NCBI RefSeq assembly: GCF_905404315.1
Contig: NC_066265.1
Coordinates: forward strand, 27,800,501-27,864,500
DNA from: Leptidea sinapis
Lineage: Eukaryota; Arthropoda; Insecta; Lepidoptera; Pieridae
Length of the DNA stretch: 64,000 nt
Direction of reading: 5' to 3'
A program made the position numbers and the translations under genes. Below the pieces are notes generated by a model that ran no database searches, was not told where the DNA came from, and saw only the letters and a list, made by a program, of their open reading frames with translations. Below, in pieces: positions 55,116 through 64,000 of the stretch. The first letter of the stretch is position 1. Each line of letters begins with the position of its first letter.

Positions 55116-55459
55116 TCTATATATATAAAAATGAATTGCTGTTCGTTAGTCTCGCTAAGATTCGAGATCGGTTAGGATCGGAGAGAATTATTTAAAAGGT
55201 GAATAAATAGGAAAATGCTGCTAAATTAAATTAAAACAACAAATTTGTTTTTCGTTTGATGTGTCCATACTACCGTTTCTATGAGAGAATATTTTATTGA
55301 CGCCCGGTTTGACAGTTCTGCTGTGAAACAATTTCATTACGACAGCAGGGTGCATGTTTTACGAAGTAATTTTTGATGTTATGATATATTATTGACAAAT
55401 TCATATAAAAACATTATTTTATTTATTATATACAGAACAACGACTGTCGGTTCAGCTAG
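55116..55459 (+). mobile_element. Non-autonomous Helitron, 344 bp
   Basis: It starts TCTATATATATAAAAATG after A, and ends cgactgtcggttcagCTAG before T. It contains tctatgagagaatattttat and tgacgcccggttt, also found in the 2538-2819 element. It lies about 360 bp upstream of the dehydrogenase start. Confidence 0.8.
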
Positions 55460-55579
55460 TATATTATAATATTACAACGTGTGAGCACTTCCGTCACCCA
55501 TGGGATCATTGTAGAATAAAACAATTTAATACTCTCTGGTAATTTTATATTAATACTAAATATTTATTTATTATTATCA

Positions 55580-55752
55580 TCATGATTTCAGTTGGAAGAA
55601 GTCGACTGCTGGACAAAGGCCTACCCCAAAGATCGCCAAGACGATCAGTCCTGCGTTGCCCTCATCAAACCTATTCCGGCGATCTTAACCAGATCGTCGG
55701 TCCATCTTGTGGGGGGCCTATCTGTTGATAGGCCCCCCACAAGATGGACCGA
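55580..55752 (-). pseudogene. RTE-type LINE tail ending in a fold-back
   Basis: The minus strand of 55600-55722 carries gataggccccccacaagatg, gaccgacgatctggttaaga and tcgccggaataggtttgatg, the RTE coding tail. At 55723 the sequence doubles back, repeating its own first 26 bp in the opposite orientation (55727-55752). Confidence 0.6.
55697..55752. repeat. Perfect 26-bp hairpin, 4-base loop
   Basis: 55697-55722 (tcggtccatcttgtgggggg, cctatc) pairs base for base with 55727-55752. The loop is tgtt. The left half belongs to the RTE tail; the right half is its inverted duplicate. Confidence 0.9.
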
Positions 55753-55799
55753 GTATATCGGACGTAGTGTTCTACGTGTTCGGGTACGTGTTATGTGTG

Positions 55800-55900
55800 T
55801 GGTGTCGCACCAGAATAGCACCACCCGATATCCTCCCGTGGTTGTCGTAAGAGGCGACTAAGCGATTCGCCAACCTGCCTGCCAAGCGTGGCAATTATGG
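55800..55900 (+). repeat. LINE 5'-leader-like fragment
   Basis: ccacccgatatcctcccgtg, gttgtcgtaagaggcgacta resembles the leader motif gtgtcgtaagaggcgactta of LINE A (14340-14360). It continues gcgattcgccaacctgcctg, ccaagcgtggcaattatgg. No ORF. Confidence 0.4.
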
Positions 55901-58240
55901 CAGAAAATACCCCAAAATGAAGAGACGCTAAACATTCTTTCGCTTTCTTTTAAATATAAGGCCGAAGGCCGATCGTTCTTACTTCACTTCATTTTTCAAT
56001 CAATTATATCTATCTCTTTTGTTTTCTGATACGCATCATTTTAATCTATTAAAATTATATTTTTAATCTTCATCTTTACCGCCAACCTTATAACAATGAG
56101 CTCTTATGTACAGATAAGAACTCCTTGTTACATTATGTAGATATTTGGGTATATGCCCGAGAAACTTTAAATCTATAAATATGCATAGAAATAATTGCCG
56201 GAAATAGATAAGTACCTAGGTACTTCTAGAGGAATAGGAATTCTAGGAAATCCTATATATATAGTTAACATTAAATTCATAAAATCTTGAAGCAAAAATT
56301 AAGTTACTTACGACGTTTTTTACATTTGTTTCAGTATTAAACCTACATAAATATGATAATATTCATGGGCATTTAACAAACCAGTGTATCATTTTAATGT
56401 ATTACATATTTTCAAAGAATATCTAAAACTACTACTACTAAACAAAAACATCTAACATCTATAAAACCTACTACCGACTTAAATATTTACAGCGTATACA
56501 TTTTGCGGTGTAGTGGTTGGGCGATGTGCTTACCGCAGTTGTCGATGCTCCAGCTGCTCCAAGTTCGATCGTGTATTAACACTTTAATACATATGCGACG
56601 TAGCTATGCAGACAAGTCAGACTAATATGCACAAATTTATGGTATTAATTCAATCAAAAAAATTTACCTACCGAAGTAGTGACAAACAATGATATTTAAA
56701 AGTATAGATTGGTTACGTAGACAACATTCGGTGTTTGAAAATGATACATTAACGCACACATGAATAATTTAACATTGCAATAGCACACTACATTACGATT
56801 ACACGTCAAAGAAGGATAGTAAATGCAATTATCGCAAGCGAAAAAGAGATAGCTCTAATATGCCAATTGCTTCGTATTTGTATAGAAATAACACAGTTAA
56901 TTCATCAGATATGCATTTTTACCGTACACCGTGATTTATGCCTAGATAGATAATGTGTCATTGATTTTATAAAAAAATAATTTTATATTGATTATAATAT
57001 AAAGCCACATTGATGATATCAATTATTTAAACATAAAATAATAAAAAACATACAGACACCAAAACTAAACCGAAAGATATCTACAATACGGGTCCCATTT
57101 TTACAATTTTACTAACGACGGCTCCCAAAAAGTTTTAAGATTACAATTATTATTACTTGTATCTTATATTATTTATGAATGTCTTTTTGGTTAGGGTTTA
57201 TTACAATAATGTAATGGGAGAAGAAGAAAATGATCCATTGATTCTTCTGCAGTTAGCAATGGATATACTGAAAGGGACAGTGTTACTGAAAAAACTCCAA
57301 CGTAAAAAAATAGCACTCACTGTCTACAATCGCTACCTACCTTAAAACTTGTTTTAATAGTTTGATAGTTCAGCTACCTATATACGCACTTGTTTATTAA
57401 AAATTATTACATTTCGTATTACATTCACTGCAACAACGACTTTTTTACATCATTTACTGTACGTTAATCTATGATCGGCTTGGCGGTGACTGGCGTTGTC
57501 ATGGCGACATATTTATTTGTTAGATAAATAATGAAATCAATTAAAATGTTATAATTCATGATTTCTTAACTGTGGTATGTAATTCTATGATTTTTTTTTT
57601 ACTTTTGTAATTAGTGCATCTTCCCATAACACAAGACGGCATTTTAATTCTGTCAACAACAAATGCGTGTGTACCGTTTTCGTATCGAGAGAGCGTCTAC
57701 GACCAAAGGAACTAATTGACTCAATTTAGACGATTGATTTTCGGCGCGCTATTGACATATCTACTTGTTTTAATACTATAATATCATTGGTGACAAATCA
57801 CTACTTTAATCATTACTTTCTTATCGAGTGCTTATGTAGAAAACGGTGTCACAATTATTATTTTTGCAATTTAAAATTTACGTAATTACATTTTTGTTGC
57901 TGTAGGATAACTAATTGGGCTACAATTATTAGATGAAAATAAAATGGAGATTCACAACTTATATATGAACTAATTCAGAAATATATAATAATTATACTTA
58001 AAGGATAATTTAAAATAAAATTTATATTTTGGATCTTAATCCTTGAGAAATTGAGAGAACTCCTTAAGTCTTATAAAGTGTACATAATATAGCAATACGG
58101 TGTTTGCTGTAAAAAAATCAAATTAAAATATATGAATAGTATTCCATTAGACATTCCATGTCTTATTAGACAGGGTTTTATCGATACATCGCTTGTAACA
58201 CATTAATCTACAATGACCATATATGTTTGGAGTTGAGTTT
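55901..58240. other. Long AT-rich stretch without recognised features
   Basis: About 2.3 kb with no convincing ORF. The 62-codon ORF at 57157-57345 has no domain. A patch at 56510-56575 (tgtagtggttgggcgatgtg, ctccaagttcgatcgtgt) has tRNA-like A/B-box flavour and might be a decayed SINE, but the match is weak. Confidence 0.4.
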
Positions 58241-58260
58241 ATATTGTTGTAGGGTCATGT

Positions 58261-58435
58261 AGTTTAGTGAAATTAGACTTTGGTGGTTCCGTGGGGCAAA
58301 CTGAAGTGATGACTGAGGAGGATTTCAATCGTAAGTGGTATAAAACATCAAATGGCGTCTTTCTCTGTCGTCACGCAGTTGTGTGCAAGAACTACTCATG
58401 TTTCGCTATAAAGGGCACCGAGATGGCATTGTGGC
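58261..58435 (+). other. Unassigned coding-like segment
   Basis: A frame from 58267 reads KLDFGGSVGQTEVMTEEDF, then NRKWYKTSNGVFLCRHAVVC, ending where SINE B-type sequence starts. It begins soon after tattgttgtag, which could serve as a splice acceptor. No family recognised; it may be a gene fragment or an unknown repeat. Confidence 0.25.
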
Positions 58436-58885
58436 GTTATTTGGATAGTGAGTGAACATCTTATGTCTCAAGGTATCGCGAGCAATTGTGATTCTGTTCA
58501 GTATTTTGGATATAATAATATAATAATAATATTGACACACTTTTTACACAAATTATCTTGCCCCAAGTTAAGCATATATAGCCTGTGTTATGGGTTACAA
58601 GACAACGATATATTTAATACAATATACTTACTTAAACATACATAAATTCATATAAACGTACACATAAACATACATAAATACATTTAAACATCCATGACTC
58701 GGAAACAACTCGGAACAACATCCATATTCATCATATAAATGCTTGCACCTACCGGGATTCGAACCCGGGACCTCTAGCTTAGTAGGTAGGATCGCTAACC
58801 ACTCGGCTATACAGGTCGTCAAAATTCGGATTCCAACAAGAATCCTTAGCGGCATTGTAATGGGCAGGGTTTATCACTTTCAAAT
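58436..58885 (+). mobile_element. SINE B remnant interrupted by SINE A
   Basis: 58450-58512 reads gaacatcttatgtctcaagg, gattctgttcagtattttgg. The family then resumes at 58834 with aacaagaatccttagcggca, ttgtaatgggcagggtttat. Joining the two gives a collinear SINE B. Confidence 0.65.
58529..58820 (-). mobile_element. SINE A nested in SINE B
   Basis: It runs from attgacacactttttacaca to the head cggctatacaggtcgtc, with a good B-box (complement gggattcgaacccgg). It carries a small internal repeat of acatacataaat at 58630-58685. An imperfect 12-13 bp flanking repeat (agtattttggat / caaaattcggat) may be the target-site duplication. Confidence 0.8.
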
Positions 58886-59224
58886 CTTTTAGTCTCATAA
58901 AGAAGGGGCTGATGACAAAATACAGTAATAGAACAGTACTTTAACTTCATACTAAATAGCCCGAAACAACGCACGCACACATACACATAATTTACACAGC
59001 TGATAAGCAATGTTGGGAAGACACAACTATTAAGTGCCACGCCCTACGCTGCCGAGACTAGTCGCTGTTCGAGTTAAATTAGCAGCGCCGCGTCGTCAAT
59101 CTTTTTATATGTACCAACCCTAGCGCTCCGCCCAGACGTAGATTTAAATTTCAATTAGACCGGTGAGATACGCTACTTTTCTATTACTTGTACTTCCTAC
59201 CTAAAAAAAAAATGAAAAAACCCT
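58886..59224. other. Nothing recognised
   Basis: No feature recognised. Confidence 0.4.
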
Positions 59225-59460
59225 ACGTGCTGTTTAAGAGCCAAATAGTCTTACCCGCCGCGATGGCAAGCGTCCTGATGAAATGACCCTGGTGACTTGG
59301 GCACGGGGAAGTTAGCTGGTGTGGGACGCAACTTGCGTCGACTTTCTGGCTCCTTCTAATGTCCAAATTACGTCAGTTGGTTCTGGGGCTTGCCGCCTTC
59401 GGCTGTCGAACCAGCAAATATGCCGGTCTTAATGAGTCTTACATACTTATGCCTGCATGA
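59225..59460 (+). pseudogene. LINE E C-terminal coding remnant
   Basis: 59262-59312 reads DGKRPDEMTLVTWARG. After a one-base shift, 59316-59360 reads LVWDATCVDFLAPSN, and after another shift near 59415 KYAGLNESYILMPA. This order (DG-x-TL-x-PW..G / LVWD-TCVD / KY-x-L-x-ESY) is one I associate with the conserved C-terminal end of certain RT-containing mobile elements. No RT domain is adjacent. Frame-broken and not functional. Confidence 0.4.
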
Positions 59461-59628
59461 ATAAAGTGATTTTGATTGAGGATGAAAGATTGAGCTTTTG
59501 ATTACTGTTAGTAAAAATATAATATTAATATATAATATTAATTACAAGTTTAAGCAGATGTCAAATTGTATGTAGAGGTATTTGATAAGTATTGATATGT
59601 AGATAATAATTCTTTTATTGTTGTTTGC

Positions 59629-59825
59629 TTGAGTTCTCGTTACAGGTTTGGTCATGCTCGCTTAAATGTCACTGCTTGTGGGTCACAGTGTCACGACATG
59701 GGACGGGTCGTCCGCTTCCCTAAAATATGGTGGAGGGCGGCGATGGCTGGCTCATGCGTCATGCTCGTGAACGGGCGCTGCTTGTGGTGGCAGGATGATC
59801 CATTTGCCGGTGACTCGGTTTCAGA
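59629..59825 (+). other. GC-rich coding-like segment, possible exon fragment
   Basis: After tctcgttacag (a plausible splice acceptor at 59645) a frame reads GHARLNVTACGSQCHDMGRV, then KIWWRAAMAGSCVMLVNGRC and WWQDDPFAGDS, ending near cggtttcag. Composition is unlike the AT-rich flanks. The 115-codon ORF extends past this into low-complexity AT DNA. No family recognised. It could be a captured host exon or part of an unknown element. Confidence 0.3.
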
Positions 59826-60459
59826 TTCTTTAAAGTTATTATATATATATATTTTTAATTTATTTATAATCGCTTATAAAATGCTCACAGAATACCTTTA
59901 TCTATTTACGGTGTGTGTGGATAATGCAGCTACTGTACTCAATAACTTTTGTATTAGTTTACATTTACTTTTTTGACTTACTCGTAAAGGCATTGACTAT
60001 TTGACGTTTGAGTATGTTTGTTGCATCACATGACATATTATATTGTAATTGTAATGATTTGTAAATCGATGGAAATGTAAGTCTTGATATAAAAGCACAA
60101 AGCAATGAGTTTCTTGCCACTTCTTCTCATTAGCTCAACCCTTTACGAAGTACCACGTACTCTTTTTTCAACAATTCTTTTAAAAAGCGTGAAAAATTGT
60201 TATGTGCCGCGAAAAGTACAAAAATACATATAAAATAAATGATACTCTTTCTTTACCTCCATGGAAATCAGATATACTCTATTTCTTCGAATAAAAGTTG
60301 GCAACGATAATCATATCCCAAAAATCATAAGAAAGTCGTCAAATAACAATTTTTATGTATTTTTTAACTGCATATTAGACGAATAATTTCAAATAATAAA
60401 TAATAATAATAATTTACATGTCATAAATATATGACAAACATGGACTGGAGTATTAATAT
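59826..60459. other. AT-rich, nothing recognised
   Basis: No feature seen up to the LINE B edge. Confidence 0.4.
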
Positions 60460-60468
60460 TAACGTAAC

Positions 60469-61626
60469 ATGCCATGTGGTGGTGCCAGGGACACGCCATG
60501 TGGTGGTGTGGCGCTTGCTGCCCGTTCCCCTGTCATATTGAGCAGATGCCATGAACTGGAGAGCGACAATGGTGAGGATCTCTGGGCATCCTTTTCCCGG
60601 CATGGTCATCGGTTCTACGTTTGTGTTGTATACATTAAACCTAGAGACTGTGATTATATGGAGTGGTTTTGTAAGGTGGAGCACACAATTACTGTGTTAA
60701 AAGCACCAGTTCTAATATTAGGTGATCTCAATTTAAAAAGTGCATCCGTAAATATTAATAATTATTAATGTTATTTTTTATCATATTGTAATCTGTCTGA
60801 GAACAACATTATCAAAAATATGTTTGGAGGTATGCTTGATGTAATTCTGGTTCGAGAGAGCGATGTGTGTGGAGAGGTGCGTGTTATAACTGCTGAAGGT
60901 ATAGTTCTGCCCGACGCGTATCATCCACCATTAGAGATTGAAGTCAGGCTCGATACATGTCGCCGTTCAGATTTTCTTGAGCCATCTAATATAAATCCTT
61001 GCAGGGACTGGAATTTTGGTCGATGCGATTATGAGCTTTTTTCTGCATTAATCGAGGCAAATTCTTGGCGTACAGTTCTGCAGGCCCATACTGTGAGAGA
61101 TGCAACTGAAAATTTTTATAAATCCGTTTATAATATCTTTGACCAATGCATGCCTAGGAAACGTTGTAAAGCATGCCATAGTAAACGTTACCCCGTTTGG
61201 TTTACGAGTGATATTATCCGAGATATCAAGTGTAAGATGAAGTTGCATAGATTATGGAAATGTTCTAACTCACCAGAAATATACAGAAGATTCTCAGAAC
61301 TTCGAGCAGATCTTAAAACCCGAATAGAGTCATCCTATTGCGAGTATATTAAGTATATTGAAGTTTACATCAAAGCCAACCCTCGCGGGTTTTGGCGTCA
61401 CGTTTCAAGCCTCCGCACCAAAGGTGGATTTGAACCTAGTGTGACTTTTGAGGGGCAAACTTTTTCAGGTGTTGCTGTTGGAGATGCTTTCGCCAACTTT
61501 TTTTCAAGCACTTTTTTGCCAGATATATCTGTACTCGATACAGATGAAGCTTATGGTTTCGATAGGACGTATGACAGCAATTATGTAAACATCTTTCAAC
61601 ATCAACAACACATCTTTCAAACCTGA
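60469..61626 (+). pseudogene. LINE B endonuclease C-terminal half and linker
   Basis: 60469-60768 reads FYVCVVYIKPRDCDYMEWF and VLILGDLNLKS, the GD-x-N motif of APE endonucleases. 60820-61626 reads GMLDVILVRESDV, then DAYHPPLEIEV in place of the usual S-D-H-x-P site, then RDWNFGRCDYELFSALIEAN and a basic linker (KANPRGFWRHVSSLRTKGGF). The N-terminal half of the endonuclease is missing, so it could not cut DNA. Confidence 0.75.
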
Positions 61627-61644
61627 TGATTCATAGGTGGAATC

Positions 61645-63093
61645 AACAAGTTGAAGCAGAGCAGTTCCGTAGGACCGGGTTGTATTCCTCCTGCAGTTCT
61701 AAAGCTGGCAAAAAAGAACTTTTGTATGCCTCTTTGTCATATTTTCAATCTTTCCTTGGAATCGGGAGAATATCCGTCCCAATGAAAGTTGTCGAGAGTT
61801 ACCCCAATACCAAAAAGCTCTGATAAATCGAAAGTTGAAGAGTACCGTCCTATTGCAGTGTTGTCTTCGCCCGCAAAGGTATTTGAAAGCATTATTCACA
61901 ACTACATTTACGCGCAAGTAGACAATTACATTTGTGGCGAACAGTATGGTTTTAGACCGAAAAGATCTGTAGACACTAACTTGTTGTCACTAGTTGATTT
62001 TATCTCAGACAAACTAGATCGTGGTTCTCAGGTTGACGTGCTCTACTTTGACTTCCAGAAAGCATTTGACAGGGTCAATAATGACATATTGTTACAAAAA
62101 CTTAGCGCTATTGGCTTTGCATCGAGACTTCTCCGACTTATCGCAGACTATTTGCGTGACCGTCAACAATATGTCCGGCTTGGTCTGTTCGAATCCAATC
62201 ATTACCACACGAGATCTGGGGTTAGTCAGCGATCGATACTGGGGCCTCTTCTGTTTCTTTTAATGATAAATGATCTTCCAGATGTGCTTGATAATTCTCG
62301 GTGTCTCCTTTATGCTGATGACCTGAAACTCTTCAAAGAAATCAAATCTGATTCAGATTGCATGGCACTCCAAAATGATGTGCAAGCTGTGTTCCAGTGG
62401 AGCTTGTGGAACCGTATGGCATTTAATACGTCCAAATGCTATGCCATGACATTCGGTCGAAAGTGGTGCCCAATAGAGTTTGATAATAAAATTGGTGGTT
62501 TGATATCTCGACCAGAAACTATCAAAGACACTATCACACACACATTCGATCGAAAGTTAACCTTCCATGATCATATTACCACTCTGGCCAAGGAATCCTA
62601 TAGAATTTTAGGCTTTGTTTTGAGGAATTCTGGGGATTTCACATCTGAACCAGTCATAAAGCTTTTATTTAGTGCTTTAGTGCGCAGCAAGCTAGAAACA
62701 GCTATGTGTGTGTGGAATCCGCATGAAAGTACTTATGTACTCCTTCTCGAAAAGGTGCAAAAAGCTTTTCTTAGGTACCTTTACAAACGTACGCATGGAT
62801 ACTACCCCTATATGTATCCCACAAAATTTCTTCTGGGTACATTAGGCTACAACTCCCTCGAGGTTAGGCGAAAACGACAGCAGCTCACAGTTATGTGCAG
62901 AGTTCTCAGAGGTGATATAGATGCGCCGAGTTTGCATGTTGAGCTATGTAGAATCTTTGTACCGGACAATTACTGTTCGAGGCGCAGGCATAGATTGTTT
63001 GCGAGTCCGACACATCGTACTGTGGCTCGCACCAACTCACCTATAACGAGGTCTCTCTCTGCTCTCAACGCTCGAAGCCAACCCTGCTTGTGA
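61645..63093 (+). pseudogene. LINE B reverse transcriptase, one internal stop
   Basis: The frame is open from about 61645 (KLKQSSSVGPGCIPPAVLK) except for TGA at 61783-61785, where W is expected. It continues RVTPIPKSSDKSKVEEYRPI, GEQYGFRPKRSVDTNLLSL, FDFQKAFDRVNNDILLQKL, SGVSQRSILGPLLFLLMIND, the active site LLYADDLKLF (62311-62322 is YADD) and a long C-terminal region to KYKRTHGYY-like and RHRLFASPTHRT before the stop at 63093. Q-R-S in SQRSILGP replaces the usual Q-G-S. It is the best-preserved reverse transcriptase in the window, but still broken. Confidence 0.8.
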
Positions 63094-63320
63094 TTTATTT
63101 GCGGATGGATGGCAGACGATTTTAACAGAGTGCTTGCGTTTTTGTGAGAGGAATGGATGAACGGTAGTTGGATGTTAATTAATTGTTAGTTATTTACAGT
63201 AAACTTTGTATTTATTAACTATTATTTGTGTAATATGTTTAGTTTATAATTAATTCTTACTTTAATATTGTAATTGGCCTACGCCGTTTTATTAAAGTAT
63301 AAATAAATAAAATAAAATAG

Positions 63321-63612
63321 ATGCACTTAACATGTGCAAATAAGAACTTCGACTAACCAATAAATATATTTGAAATCAGTATTAAATTTTTTTTATTAGA
63401 GGTTTTATATATAATATCGATAGACTTATATGTTAATATTATATATAGTCTTATATCAATTCCAACAAGCCAAACTCGGCTATATTAAAAGGCTTTATTT
63501 ACATATTATTAAGATATTTTCTGTATACCAATGCATGATAAGAAACCAAAATCATTACATTAGTTTTGCCACATTACATATTTAAAAAAAAAAAAAACAC
63601 TTTTTTATGACA
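63321..63612. other. Nothing recognised
   Basis: AT-rich spacer. Confidence 0.4.
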
Positions 63613-63911
63613 ATAAGTGACGAGACGAGCATGACGTTCAACTGATGGAAATTGATACGCCCTGCCTATTACAATGCAGTGCCTCTTAGGATTCTAGAAA
63701 AACCCATATTCTGAGCGGCACTACAATTTCCGTTCGTCACCTTGAGACATAAGGTATTAAGTCTCATTTTCTCAGTAATTTCATTAGTTACGTCGCCCTT
63801 CAGACCGAAACACAGAAATGCTTAATCAATACTGCTTCACGGCAAAAATAGGCACCGTTGTGGTACCCATAGTTTAGTCGGCATCCAATTCAAAGGAGCC
63901 TCAGACTGGTA
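63613..63911 (-). mobile_element. SINE B
   Basis: It runs from aataagtgacgagacgagca to agcctcagactggta, near full-length with a few small indels. The last 90 bases of the window show nothing further. Confidence 0.8.
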
Positions 63912-64000
63912 AAGGGAATTCCCTCCCTCAGAGACTAACGAAAAATAATGCACTGGCAAAACTAGTACCAGAAATTAAATTTACAAATTGTACAGCAATT

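Larger units (their letters stand above)
60460..63320 (+). mobile_element. LINE B: 5'-truncated non-LTR retrotransposon
   Basis: It holds the second half of an APE endonuclease, a linker and a complete RT with C-terminal region, then about 225 bp of 3' UTR ending in aaagtataaataaataaaat. The short-repeat tail instead of poly(A), together with the RT motifs, suggests a CR1-like group; this is inference. It is unrelated in detail to LINE A. The 5' edge is marked by a short tandem repeat (gccatgtggtggtg, twice at 60471-60508). Lesions: a stop and frame change near 60765, a stop at 61624-61626, and TGA at 61783. Confidence 0.8.

Noticed and set aside
58267..58455. A complete 62-aa gene
   Set aside because: The C-terminal codons and stop come from SINE B sequence, and no start context or homologue is recognised. 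It is listed only as an unassigned coding-like segment.
1..64000. CRISPR arrays, bacterial operons, rRNA genes or viral genomes
   Set aside because: No regularly spaced direct repeats, no ribosome-binding-site-led ORF clusters, no rRNA-like sequence and no capsid, envelope or LTR structures were seen.

Overview
This window is AT-rich, repeat-dominated eukaryotic DNA, almost certainly from a moth or butterfly (Lepidoptera). The pointers are LINE, SINE and Helitron-like families of the type that crowd lepidopteran genomes: retroposons ending in the ggccggcaacgctcc...cctcctattccat-poly(A) tail, a roughly 300-bp family that starts accagtgggaggctcc, tRNA-derived SINEs, and short Helitrons with TC...CTAG ends. 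The species cannot be named from the sequence alone. There is no bacterial-style operon, CRISPR array or plasmid feature. Repeat family letters used here (SINE A, B, C; repeats D, E, F, X; LINE A to E) are local labels, not database names.

Only one convincing host gene is present: an intact, intronless short-chain dehydrogenase/reductase (337 aa, retinol-dehydrogenase-like) on the minus strand at 53740-54753. Its stop codon and 3' flank appear to lie inside a decayed sense-oriented SINE B copy.

Layout. 1-930: a fragment of dispersed repeat D, otherwise featureless. 931-1730: three copies of a roughly 200-bp module, two direct and one inverted. 1632-6755: two diverged tandem copies of a 2-3 kb segment that differ by clean transposon insertions, including a Helitron present in one copy and absent in the other. 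7062-13850: MITEs, SINEs and LINE 3' ends. 13930-17657: repeat E, then a nearly full-length APE-type LINE (LINE A) whose ORF is cut by one nonsense codon. 18300-27430: SINE B copies, an internally deleted mariner-like element, a second decayed LINE A, repeat F and RTE tails. 28058-39247: an 11.2-kb inverted repeat with two 5.3-kb mirror-image arms around a 604-bp spacer. 39248-53630: SINE C, LINE A 3' ends, an orphan RNase H fragment, Helitrons and hairpins. 53631-54753: the dehydrogenase gene. 55116-60460: Helitron, RTE tail with a 26-bp perfect hairpin, nested SINEs and long unannotated stretches. 60460-63320: a second LINE family (LINE B) with a largely open reverse transcriptase frame. 63613-63911: SINE B.

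The most unusual object is the 11.2-kb near-perfect palindrome. Its arms contain an RTE retrotransposon, a Helitron, a retroposon with its own target-site duplication, and a SINE at each inner boundary, all mirrored with no net offset. It is either a very recent (or gene-converted) inverted duplication that could produce a long hairpin RNA, or an assembly/library artefact; the sequence alone cannot decide.
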